From Onchocerca lupi (Eukaryota; Nematoda; Chromadorea; Rhabditida; Onchocercidae), in contig JAOVVO010000355.1 of the NCBI GenBank assembly GCA_028564675.1, positions 1-64,000 of the forward strand: DNA of 64,000 nt, written 5' to 3'. Below the pieces are notes generated by a model. That model saw only the letters and a program-made list of their open reading frames with translations. It did not search any database and was not told the origin of the DNA. Below, piece by piece: positions 1 through 11,484 of the stretch. Positions within the stretch are counted from its first letter, which is position 1. Each line of letters opens with the position of its first letter. The position numbers and the translations under genes were made by a program.

Positions 1-982
1 CATTTAAAAGAAGTTTTCGATTTTATTGAAAAAAAAAAAAGAAAAAAAAAGGAACTACACGAAATAGATAGTTTATTAATCATCTTCTTATCAGTTAGTT
101 ATCAAGTTCCGACTATTATAAACAAAAAAATGAGCATTTTTTCTTTTTTATTTATCCTTGAACTTTTTTTTTTTAATTCAATACTGGAACTTGATGTAAA
201 TGCTATAAATTTATGTTAAAATTAAATAAGTCCACTCATTTCATTTCCAATTATTTCATTATTAACTCGTTGTAATGGACATTTATTTACATGGCCAATT
301 CGATATTCTTAGGACTATTTGTCTCGATATTTTGAGGACATTATCCCAATATGCATAGCGTGACATTTTTATCTGGTCAACTCAATTTGACGATAATATT
401 CCTTGCAATCGTTGGATTGTTAGAGAAATGACGGTAGCCTTGTGATGAGAACGAGCCTCGTCCTTTTATTTGACAGCTCAAAGATCGATTACTTGGAACG
501 ATTTGGTGATGAAGAAAGAGAGGACGAAAAGAAGAGAATTTGAAGTGTCACCAGCAGGCCTAGCCACCACCACCATTATCAGCCTAGTCAGCTTTATCTG
601 CTCGGACTTGAACTTATCGATTTTTCTTCTTCATTTAAAATAAGAGGAAAGAAGAACGTACTGGACATTGGATGTCGTATTTTCTTTATTTAATTAGTTT
701 AATATAATATTATCGATGATTTCTTGAGAAAAATAAAATTTCATCCATAATTTCACCGAGAAAATATAATATCATCCATGAATTCTCGGGAAAAATCCCA
801 CCTTAAGGAATCCAGAAGCTCTGGAAGTAGAAATAATTCAATTGGGACATATTAGATGACAATATTTTTAATTTACCCGTCCCTTAACGATTTTTTCACA
901 GTATCATAAAGGGAAAACTTTTTTCTCTTCCCAATTTTCATTTCCATTTAATCTAATTTAATTGCGCCTAACACTTTTGTAA

Positions 983-987
<5 letters not shown>

Positions 988-1013
<26 letters not shown>
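988..1013. repeat. poly-T tract (26 nt)
   Basis: Uninterrupted run of T, one of many long homopolymers in this window. Confidence 0.95.
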
Positions 1014-3837
1014 GACAATTCCCTCATCTATTTCTTCCGCTTTTTCAATCTTTTCATCTAATTTACTAAATTTCCTTTTTTCTTCCCATCTTTTTCACTC
1101 ATTCATTCCTCATTTCGTTACATTCTTTCTCATTCTTTTCTTATCTTTTTTATCACTGATAATAATGATTACTCTTTTTTTCAATATATCATCCACTAAT
1201 AATGATAATTTCAAAATCTTTTGCTTTTCATATATATATATATATATCATTCTTCATTTCGTCCACTTTTCTTTCATTTGTATCATAGTTACAGTCAAAG
1301 AAAAGTATGACGATGACATTTATTTCATACGTGTGTGACCTTTAAGAAATGGTCACGCATTAATAATGGTCAGTGGTCATCACTGATTGTTCATTTGGTC
1401 ATTGATACAAAGGAATTTCTTGCTATCGATGATATTTTGTTCAGTTGATATCTTTCGGCGATACTAATTTTTGCATCGATGAGTTCGGTGAATGATAATT
1501 TAGTTGATGATTAATGAATAAATTAAGCAATAACATTGTATTGAAAAAGCGAAAAGGTCAAAGAAAGGATGAAAAAAACGGAAAATCTCATTGATGAAAT
1601 TACATTTGTCGGATGAGGAAGAAAGCAAATTGATCCATCCATTTGGTGGTAAATGGAAAAATAAAGCAGCGACGACAGCGGTTGCGGCAATGTGGTTGCG
1701 GCGATGGCGTCGGCGACGATTTAGTGGAGCTTTTTCAATCCGGAAAATGAGGAAGAAGGCAATTTCAACCATAGGACATATTGTATTGGTGACATGAAAA
1801 AGTGCCGACAGATCAACATATCTTCAAGTTAGTATTACCAACTCTGTCGCTATCGTTAAGAGTTAAAGCTAAAAAATTTGAATAGGAAAAGAGAGAAATT
1901 GACGAGATAGAAGAAGAAAACGGAAAAAGAACAGGAAAAAGGTGGATGAATGGATGAATGTTGAATAGTTTGGCTGATCAAAATTGAGAAATATGTTCAA
2001 TAGAGCGGTTTCGTAGAGAAAGGGTGAAGTGCGAGAGAGCTCTTTTGATGTCAACCGCCGCCTCACCTCTAATAATCCACAAAATGCCGCCTTACACTTC
2101 AAAGACACATGCCGCTGCCACCGTCGTGATCGCCACCAGTTCCAACCTTACAACAGTACTTCTTCAATCCTCTTCTCCTCCTCCTACACCTCCGCCTTGT
2201 TTTCCAATTTCATTCCTTTTTCCATCAATGTTGTATTTTCTACATTTATAGAAAGGTAAATATACACCTTAGATTGGTACGAATTTGCCGTTTAAAATGC
2301 TTATGACAGATAAATTGAGATAAAGGAAGACGTTTGACGTGACGTGGCACCAATTGAGATATATATTAAGTGTAACAACATAACGTGGCAGAATTTACGA
2401 TAAGGAAAATCTTGTAAAATCTTAAAACGGCCATTTATCATTCTATTATTATACATCTTTTTGAATATTCATTTGAATTATCAATTAGTTGTTGAAAATT
2501 ACCTGCGAATCTAACATCCATTTTGATTACTTATGAAAATTACCTGAGAATATTGTAAAATGAAACATAAGTAATTAGAATTTCCGAAATGAATTTTATA
2601 ATTGTCAATCATCCGAATGTTCTATTTGAGTAAGTTACAATTTCTAACAAAAATGTTCAATTACGAACAAAGATCGTGGTGTTAAATGTCAGTTAACAAG
2701 TTTTTTTTTTCCTAGAATTTCTTTTGCAATTTGAAACTTTTTTCTTTTTTTAAACGGTTTTAATTGAACAACAAACGTTTCCTTTGCAACTTCAATCTAT
2801 TCATCATCCCACTTCTGTCCCTAGGCTCTTCTCGTTATAATTTACAAATGACTAGGCCAATTCGAGTTATTTCAACTATAACAATTGGCAAATGATTCTT
2901 TTGGAGGATAATAGTTAAGGCTGATAATAGAATTTCATTCTATCATTTTCTAAAATATTCTATAATTCAAGCAAAATTTTTCGTCTTGCAAAATAAATTC
3001 TTATTTATTCAGTTTTTTTTCCTATTTGGTAAATTTAATTTACTAAATAATTTGACTTTGATTGCTGGTTATATTCGCTTTTCAACAATTTAATTTAACC
3101 GATAAAGTAGTAATTCTGTTCGTTTGATAAAATTATTTCTTTTGCGATTTATTTTTTTTCTGAAAAATTTGCACGTTGAATTTCAATTTTTGCAATAATT
3201 TTATTTCGTTTAACTAGTTATGCTTTTATTTACACAGCAATTTTCTTTAAACGCTAACAAAATCTCTTTTTTTTTTTTTTGTTATGATTTATAATGCCAC
3301 CTTCATATTGAGAGCTTTACAGATTCAAAATTTTTCTTGGAGATAAAAAACAGGACCGCTTTAAACAGATTAAAATTTTATCTAAAAAAAAAAAAAAAGA
3401 AAAAAATCATTCAATCACATTCTTTTCACCAATAAATGGACTGAAATTTTTTGAAAAAAACAAAAAAAAAAAAAACGAACACATTGGATAAAATTAAATT
3501 TTTTCTGAAAAATGGAAAATTTGTTTTCAGTTTGTTTGAAATTACGTATTTTCCTCCATTTGAAAAGTTTTTTTTTTTTTTTTTTTTTTTTTCAAAGAAG
3601 ATGAAAATATATATAAAATGAGAGAAAGTTTTTGAATGGATGATGATGATTCAATACTTCTTGACATTATTTGGGAAGCCTTTTCTTTTTTTATTTGCTT
3701 CTCATTTCGCTTCGTTTCTTTTTGTCACATTTAATAATTTTTTTCTTATTTTTCAAATAAAATTTTCAAAAATGCGAAATTTTTATTGTCCTTATGCTGG
3801 TATGATATTCTCATCCATTCGTTTCAACCCCAATTAA

Positions 3838-3968
3838 CCATCCAACAAATTATCATTCATCCATTCATCAATCAATCAATCCATCGATCTATCGATCCAT
3901 CAATCTATCAATCCATCTATCCAGTCTATCCAGTCCAACCAATCTATCGGTCCCGATCGATCGATTGA
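3838..3968. repeat. degenerate tetranucleotide (ATCA/ATCC/ATCT)n repeat
   Basis: About 130 bp of imperfect four-base units (for example ATCAATCAATCCATCGATCT), ending in GATCGATCGATTGATTGA. It is a decayed microsatellite. Confidence 0.85.
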
Positions 3969-4085
3969 TTGAATTCATTCATTTTGAATGAGTCGTATTA
4001 TCGAAGAAGAACTCGTTTCGGCGCTTCTCTTTAATGTTTCTCATCCCAACAAAATAGCTCACTGATCGCTCGCGCCAACAGAATT

Positions 4086-4087
<2 letters not shown>

Positions 4088-4126
<39 letters not shown>
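4088..4126. repeat. poly-T tract (39 nt)
   Basis: Longest homopolymer seen in the window. The exact length may be affected by sequencing or assembly. Confidence 0.95.
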
Positions 4127-4132
<6 letters not shown>

Positions 4133-4676
4133 AAACAGCTTGCGTCATAATTTTAAATAGAAATTGCGAACAGTTTGCGTCAAATTTTTAGATAAAAATT
4201 TCAATCTTTTCCGTATCCGATTAGGTATCTTATAGTTATTTTAAGTTTTTCCAGATTTATGAACTTTTTAGGTTATGTTGTTTTGTTTATGATCGCTTCA
4301 AAATTTTCGCATCCTTCTGCTATTCTGATTTTCTTGAATTTGAATGCCTTTTAAATTATGTTTAAAATTTCATGAATTCAATAAGTTTTTGTCTTCTTTA
4401 AACTGACATTTTTTTTGCTATTCTGAATTTTTTGAATAAAAAGGCTAGAATAGATAAACTAGTTAGTAAAATTTTGCCTAAAATAAATATTAGAAAATTC
4501 ATTCAAGTTGTAGAATCTCAGCTAATCCCATCAACATAATTTTAAATTGCAATTAATTTATTTCAATCGTAATAAGTTATAAATAATTTTAATATGCAAT
4601 CTTTCAAGGGACGATTTAGATTTAGGACTAGGCTTAATTGCGTTGTCACCTAATTTAATTATTTTATCGAACATTC

Positions 4677-4740
4677 ATTCACGTAATTTACGTTTATTCC
4701 TACGTAGACGATTATTCACGTAATTTACGTTCATTTCTAC
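4677..4740. repeat. two-copy 27-bp direct repeat next to the Axin start
   Basis: ATTCACGTAATTTACGTTTA.. at 4677-4703 recurs at 4714-4740 with two mismatches. The period is 37 bp. The second copy ends 27 bp before the acceptor of the first Axin coding exon. Confidence 0.85.
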
Positions 4741-4765
4741 CTAGTGAATAAAGCAATTCTTTTAC

Positions 4766-4772
4766 AGATTTC
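4766..4772 (+). promoter_or_regulatory. probable trans-splice acceptor and 5'UTR of the Axin gene
   Basis: The sequence CTTTTACAG ends at 4767, and only five bases separate it from the ATG at 4773. No coding-like exon that could feed this acceptor was found in the preceding 2.5 kb. In nematodes this layout usually marks spliced-leader addition. A cis-spliced upstream exon is the alternative. Confidence 0.45.
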
Positions 4773-7700
4773 ATGGATGGATATAAGACTTGGTCGAATA
4801 GTTTGGAGAGCATTCTGGAAGATGCTTCAGCCTTAGAAGCCTTCAAGGAATGGTTCAAAGATGATAAAACAAGATTGATTGATTCGATCGACTTGTACTT
4901 TGCTATCAAAGCTTTCAAGTATATAACATTTATTTATTTATATATTAATTGAATTTTAACTTAAAAAGTTTACAGATCATTAAATTGAAATTTTGGGAAA
5001 TTCCAATCTGGTAAAAATTTGAAAATACCAATATAATGAAAATTGAAAAGAATTTGTTGTATAAATTTCTCAAAAATTTTTATTACTGACGATGCTTTCA
5101 TTCACTGATTCGATAAACATCTTGTCCGGTGACAATATACCCATATACAAAATATAGTAATAACTGGTTAATTAATTCCGGAAAATATTCATAATGCCAA
5201 TTTGTCACATTCCGGTAATTCTAGAACATATTCGTGGTGCCAATTTGTTCTATTGGCCAAGTTGTCGATGGTTTAAATTTTCATACCTTTGCCACATGAG
5301 TATTTTCAAATTTTCACAGATCTGAAAATTTTGAAAATTCAATTTAATTATTCATTATGAAAAAGAAACTGTTGACTGATTAACCAGCAAAATGATAATG
5401 ATATTTTCTTGATTTACAACTTTTAAAATAGTAAGACAAGAAATATCGTCGACCAATTTGTCATCTTAAAAATTATTTACAAACAACGATTAATTTAGTT
5501 CGAACATCAAAGCTATCACAAGGTTATCGTAGTAAATTTCACTGATTTTGTTCTAAAAAAAAAAAAAAAAAAAAATTAATTTTGAAATTTGTTTAAAAAA
5601 AAAAAGTGAAATTTGCCAACAATTGTTGACAGAATGCTAAGATTGATAACATTTTGCTTATAAGCAACATGTGAAAAAAAAATAAATTTTATAAAATTGT
5701 TTTTTAACTTTAAAATATTTACAAAAAAAAACTTTAGCTATGAGAAAATTTCAATATTTAACTTTGAGTTTTAAAAAATTGATTGCGCGTAATTTCAAAA
5801 TTCTTTCGTGCTAATTTTTTAATTTTTCATAAACGGAGCATAAGAAGAAAACTTTATCAATTTGTTTTTGTATCAATCGAACAAATTCATAGAAGTTATT
5901 CGGATAATATAAAAATTCACATTAATTATCTCAACAACGAAATTCGCCTTGTCTTCAATAGCGGAATTTTTTACATTCATAAAATTGTTTTTCAGGAGAA
6001 TATTCGATAATTTGAATAATTTATTTTTTCATTTATAGGAATATGATAGAACGAAATGATCCAAAATGTGCTGAAATAGCATGCAAAATACATCGTAGAT
6101 TTATCAGGTTTTTTTATTTTTTAAAATAATTTCTTCATTAGTATTTCATTTAAAATTCACGTAACACGTATAATCCCAATTAACACGTGGATTCACTGAA
6201 GTAGCTCCTATTTTTTTGCATAATTTACAGATTCTTCTTTTTGATTTTTTTGTATCACGCAAGGAAATGACGCATAATTTTATTTCAGTATACGTAGTGG
6301 TACTTGTACATTCCTTCCGGATGTTGTCAGAAAAGAGATGTCGGAACGGATTCATGCCTTATCAGCAAATAAATTACCGCACGGAAATCTATTCGAATCT
6401 TGTCAGGAAGAATTGCTGGCGTATTTACGCAAGCAACACGCACTCTTCGTTCATTCAGATCATTTCTACAACGTAAGAATTTATTTCGAATCTTTCGAAA
6501 TAGATAAGCGTAACTCACGTATATGCCAAGTTGAAACGTTACGTCACTACGATTCATAATTCGTCAATAAAAAAATTAATTACATTTGAGACATCATGTT
6601 GATTATTAAATTTTCGGCATGATATTCTCAATAAAAATTTAGAAAAAAAACATTTTCAACTATTTCATTTGGGTCCAATCGGAAATTTCTGACATGAGCA
6701 ATGACAGAATTTCCGGATCACAGAATCCTTCATCATTGTATTATCATTTTTTCCAATTGAATTCTATCTTGATTTATAGGAAATTCAGGAAAAAGTTAAT
6801 TAACTGAATGGATTAAAGTCCAAAACTAAAGCTCTAATATGTTGAAATTTTGAAATTAAAAATAAAATGCAAAAATGAGACTATTTATGAATTATTCTCA
6901 ATAATTAATTTTTATGGTACAAATAATTCCTTCTTCTTATACTATTAAAAATTAATTGATAGAATTTAACCGTTGCCTTTTATAATGATTATTATAATGC
7001 ATATTAATCGCACTAATCTTTGCAAGACTTCAAATATTTTTCTCAGTTTTTCAATCCATCATTTTTTCTACTTGCATCATCAGAATAATTCATTCCATCT
7101 TCGAATTATTTACCTGACTTCTATCTGATAGCTGTTTCTTTGAAATATAGTGAAAAAGTTGCCTTTGAGTTGTCATTTCTTGGCATTTATTTCTTTCAAG
7201 ATCTGAATTTGTATATTTTGGTTCATCTATCTGATAGCTTAGATTGTCGGATTGCAAGATTAATTTTATTGTCAATACTAGTAATTAAATTGAATTTTCA
7301 AGCTTTTTTTTTTTTTTTATTTTCAGTTGCTAAATCAAAATGCGGAAATTATTGAACCAACAGCTGTTTTCGATGAAAACGATCCGATAGTTTCTTCGAC
7401 CGGATGTCATGCATGTGCTTCAACGAGCGATGACATTTCGATACGATTCAGTGGTCGAAATTCAATCTGGAAAAAGTAAACTAATTAATTATTTTTGATA
7501 TATTAAATTTTATAATACTAAATTATGATAGCAGAAATAATTTTTGCATAATTAAAAAAAAGAAAAGTTATGTCGAAATTTTAAAATATTTGATTATTCA
7601 ATAAATTATATTTTGATGAATAATCTCAATTCAGATCTCTGTATAAAATATAATTATATCTTAATTCTACCATACAATGCATATATCCTTTACAAAGATT

Positions 7701-10700
7701 TCTATGAATCGAATTATATATATCAAATGAAACTATTTCAGGTCGAAACCACCGAGACGAAATTTCGGCGTGCAAAACGTAAGTAAACGTGATTCACGTG
7801 ATTCTGTATCATGTAGCGCTGTTTCAAGTGAAGATAGCGGAAATAAACGAAGTAGTTCGAAACGTCATTCGGAACGGTTACCGCTACAAAGGATTCATGG
7901 AGTAAGTCGTTATCTTCTTTTTTATCATTTAATGATAATGTAAATTACTTATCAATAACTTCGAATAATTATGAAATTAATTAGTCCATTTATAGATTCA
8001 ATTAATCACTTTTTATTTCATACATTTTCTTATTCATTTATTCATTTGGATTTTTCTCAATAATATATTAATTAAAATTGGCACCAAAATTTCATACTAT
8101 CAAAAAAAGAAACAAATCAAAACTTGATAAATTTGCACTAAAATTTCGGGATATTTATATTTTTTCTCATGTTTTAAAGCATTATTAAAGTATCAACTTA
8201 ACATCTATGCCATAATCAATGATTAGAAGCAAAATAGAAATGCTTACTTCTAATTGCTCTAAATTTCCAAAACATTTAACAATCATCCTTACTCAAATTC
8301 ATTAGTATCAATTTTTGGATAGAATAAGAAAGTTTTTTCTTTCTTTTTTTAAAATTTTTCTTTAAAAATTCTTTTTATTGCATAAAATATTTTTTAAAAT
8401 AACAACTTTAATATTAACATTTCAATTATACTCAATTTTGTTAATTTCTTCAATTTTATTTTAATTTTTATTAATCCCTGCAATTCACAAAATTTTTATC
8501 CTTTTTGCTTTCAAAATTTTATTGATGAAATTGCAAAGAAAAGCAAAATTGATAAATGTAAGAGAAAATTTTGTTTACTTTTAGCATCAACAACAACAAC
8601 AACAAGCATTGCTTACCTGTCCACCGGATGGTAGCGATTTTAAGCATCAACGTCCGGAAGAAAGAGAACGATTTTCGGAAATTTTGCGTTATAAACTAGA
8701 TAAAATTGCTTATCGTTTGGAACAGTATAAACATGAAACCGGAATTGAAATATTCGCTAGGTTTGTTTCATTGTCTTATCTTTTTCTTTCTTTCTTTCTT
8801 TTTTTTTTCTTATCATATTCTTTCGAATTTTTGATTTTATAAAAGAATCTAAATTGTCTCATTACCTTGGAATGTTTGAAATTTTGATTATTAATAATCT
8901 TAGATAATTAATATCATAGATACTTTTTTGCTTCTCTTTTACTTATTTCGTGATTTTTCTGTTTCTTTTTTGCTCATTCTTGATTTTATGACCTTCTATC
9001 ACGTAAAATTTAATGATACTATTAGCAATGTAAAAATTTCCATCAAATTTTAAAAACTTTAATTTTATCTTAATTTTCAAAATAAAACATCATTTTAAAT
9101 TTTCTTACAGATAGCAACTTTAATAAGTGGATTTATGTGATATTTCTTAATTGCAGAGATTTGGATCAATTAGCAATAACAACAACAGAAGAAAATGATG
9201 AAGTTGATTCGGTGATAAGCAATGATTCATTGGATAAGTATGAACAAAGGATGAATGCTGAATGTGATATGAATCCTTTGAAGGAAGAAAATCGTCGATC
9301 AGGTTATTCTTTCTTTTCTTTTTTTTTTTTCCAGAAATTCCTAAAAATTTATATTTCAATAAATAAAAATTCCATTTCCCTGTGATAACCTTAAAAAATG
9401 GAATATCAATATTATAATATCATAGTACATAATAGAAATATCTACAGAATTGTAATACGGAATATTCCAGCACCATAATATGAATAGTATAGTAGTATAA
9501 TAAAAATCACTCTATTTTGTCGGCAAAATACCTCGCAATCCAAGTATTTCTGGTGAAAGGAGCTTGCGAAATGATATGGCAAAACCGGATTTATTTCCAT
9601 ATCTATCCTGAATTTTTTTCTTTCATCTACGAAATGGCGGAATGATTTTATTTACACATCCATCCGGAATCCGTTTCTTTCATACGTCTATTTTCCTCAT
9701 TTTTATTTTCTTCAGTATCTGCCTCACCGATACGCTTCACAAATACTCTTCACGTCGAGAATATGTCAAATCCATATGGACGACATGGTTTTGCACCACC
9801 TCCTGGTGGTGTTACATATAAGAATTATCGTAACTGTGCTACAAATCATGATTTACATAGTTTACGCAGCACAACACCATTGTCCAGGTAAATTGGACTT
9901 TTCGTCGATAAAAAGAATTTTCCGTCACATATATGTAACACATCAAGAAATTTGTATAGTAAAAAATTAAATTACCATTTTTGTGAAATTAACATTGTAG
10001 CTTTCAGCAATGATTACGGTGGGCATCGATATTCGGATAGTTCCGGTTTCTGTAGTTCCGAATCAGCTAATATCATCAATCGAGCAGCCCTTTTTGAGAA
10101 GGCACGTCATATGGCAATGTCCACACAGACTACTACTTCCTTTCCACAATGTAAGCCTGAGAAACATTCAAATATAACTGATATGATTATTAATATTGGC
10201 GATCTTTGCAGAAGAAGAAATCGTGCAGAATAATCTGATAATTTGAAGAATTGTTGAATTTCAAGGAGTTTTTGAGATTTTTCAAAAAGAATTTTAAGAA
10301 AATCTTGCTAAAATTTCATTTTTCAGCATGTAGCGAAGTATCAACTAGCAGCTTCAATTACTATTCATTTCCATTTGAGCAACAAGAAAAGCGACCATTA
10401 TTTGTGTAAGTTTATTCATTTATCAGCTAGTTGCGTATATTTCTGATAAGATGATAAAGCTTAAGAAAAAAAAAAATTTTTGGACATTTATCTTAGTAAT
10501 AATTTCAGCAACAATCTTTATCCAAAGAAGCAACAATTAGTAATTTCTTACAAGGAAGAAAATGCGGAAGCACCATTTGTAGCGAAATTGGAAATGCGTG
10601 ATATTACATTTCGTGAGTTTCGTCGATGTTTCGGTATCTCATCAAAAACAACCAAAAGGTACTATTCTAGAAAATAAGACATTTACAATGAAGAGAATAT

Positions 10701-11334
10701 ATTGAAAAGAAAGTAAACGAAAGTAAAATATCATATGATAGAGCAAATAATAATTTCTGAACAAATTATTAAAAATAAAAATAAGACAGAATATGAATCT
10801 GAATTCATAACCATAATTGCAATTATCTAATTAAATGAATAAGTGACAGAGATTTTAATAAGACAGAAATTGAATTCATGATTATAATTATGATTATCTA
10901 AATAATAAAATAAAGAATGGAGATACCAATCAAACAAAATCTGAATTCGTAATCTTAATTAAAATTATCTAAATAAATAAGTAAATAAGTAATAGGAATA
11001 TTTTTTGGTATCCCTATTATTTTTTTAGACAATATATGATTATATATATGATTAGAAAGTATGAATTTGAACAAAAGTAATTGAATACTATTTTGCTAAT
11101 TTTTCAAATTTTTGGGATTTTGAATGCCTTGATAAAATAAACGAAATTAATTTAAATTAAAAAAAAAAAATAAAAGAGAACGAAATCTTATATTTTAGGT
11201 TTTTTTTCAAAAGTGATTGTGAAGATTGTTCGGCACCCTATCAGTGGACCATAATTGATGATGATTGTGCCGTATTGCCGGTATTTGAAGGTCGAATAAC
11301 GGCGGAATGTCGAAGTTGTTCAGAATCTGACTGA
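4773..11334 (+). CDS. pry-1: Axin orthologue (RGS + GSK3-binding helix + DIX)
   Basis: Axin is the cytoplasmic scaffold of the beta-catenin destruction complex in Wnt signalling. Twelve exons join in phase: 4773-4918, 6039-6107, 6289-6472, 7327-7475, 7742-7901, 8585-8760, 9157-9302, 9716-9887, 10008-10150, 10327-10405, 10509-10658, 11199-11334 (TGA at 11332), giving 569 aa, close to the size I recall for nematode PRY-1. Residues about 3-133 form an RGS domain (LEAFKEWF near its start, HALFVHSDHFYN at its end). Residues about 265-281 (RFSEILRYKLDKIAYR) match the known GSK3-binding helix of vertebrate Axin, which has KFAEELIHRLEAVQR. Residues about 478-562 form a DIX domain (LVISYKEENAEAPFVAKLEM, then FFFKSD and VLPVFEGRI). 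The middle is Ser/Asn-rich and probably disordered. The start is the ATG 5 nt after an acceptor at 4766-4767. An additional upstream exon cannot be excluded, because the frame stays open to the acceptor. Confidence 0.93.
8585..8606 (+). repeat. in-frame CAA repeat at the start of Axin exon 6
   Basis: Exon 6 opens with CAT followed by six CAA codons, directly after the TTTTAG acceptor, encoding His-Gln6. It is a coding microsatellite, so its length may vary between isolates. Confidence 0.85.
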
Positions 11335-11478
11335 ATGACTAATTTATTAGTGAAAGTTTTGCAATTCGAATGAGCTTAATCTTTATCATCTAACAAATAT
11401 TCAGAAAAGAATACCAGTCACGGGAAAATCCTCCAATGGAAAATTATTTTGTCTTTTGTAAGTTCAAATTGTATCGAA

Positions 11479-11484
11479 AATAAA
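11479..11484 (+). terminator. AATAAA polyadenylation signal of the Axin gene
   Basis: This is the first canonical AATAAA downstream of the Axin stop codon, about 145 nt after it. A second AATAAA lies about 350 nt further on, near 11825. Confidence 0.5.

Larger units (their letters stand above)
1..4765. other. region upstream of Axin without a recognised gene
   Basis: About 4.8 kb of AT-rich DNA with poly-T tracts. Several open frames of 60-110 codons occur but lack splice context and are low-complexity. The only compositionally distinct part is the GC-richer patch at about 1590-2170. The region probably contains Axin's promoter and may hold an untranslated exon. Confidence 0.55.

Noticed and set aside
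1012..1338. 108-codon open frame
   Set aside because: Low-complexity Phe/Ile/Ser string from T-rich DNA, with no splice context and no recognisable domain.
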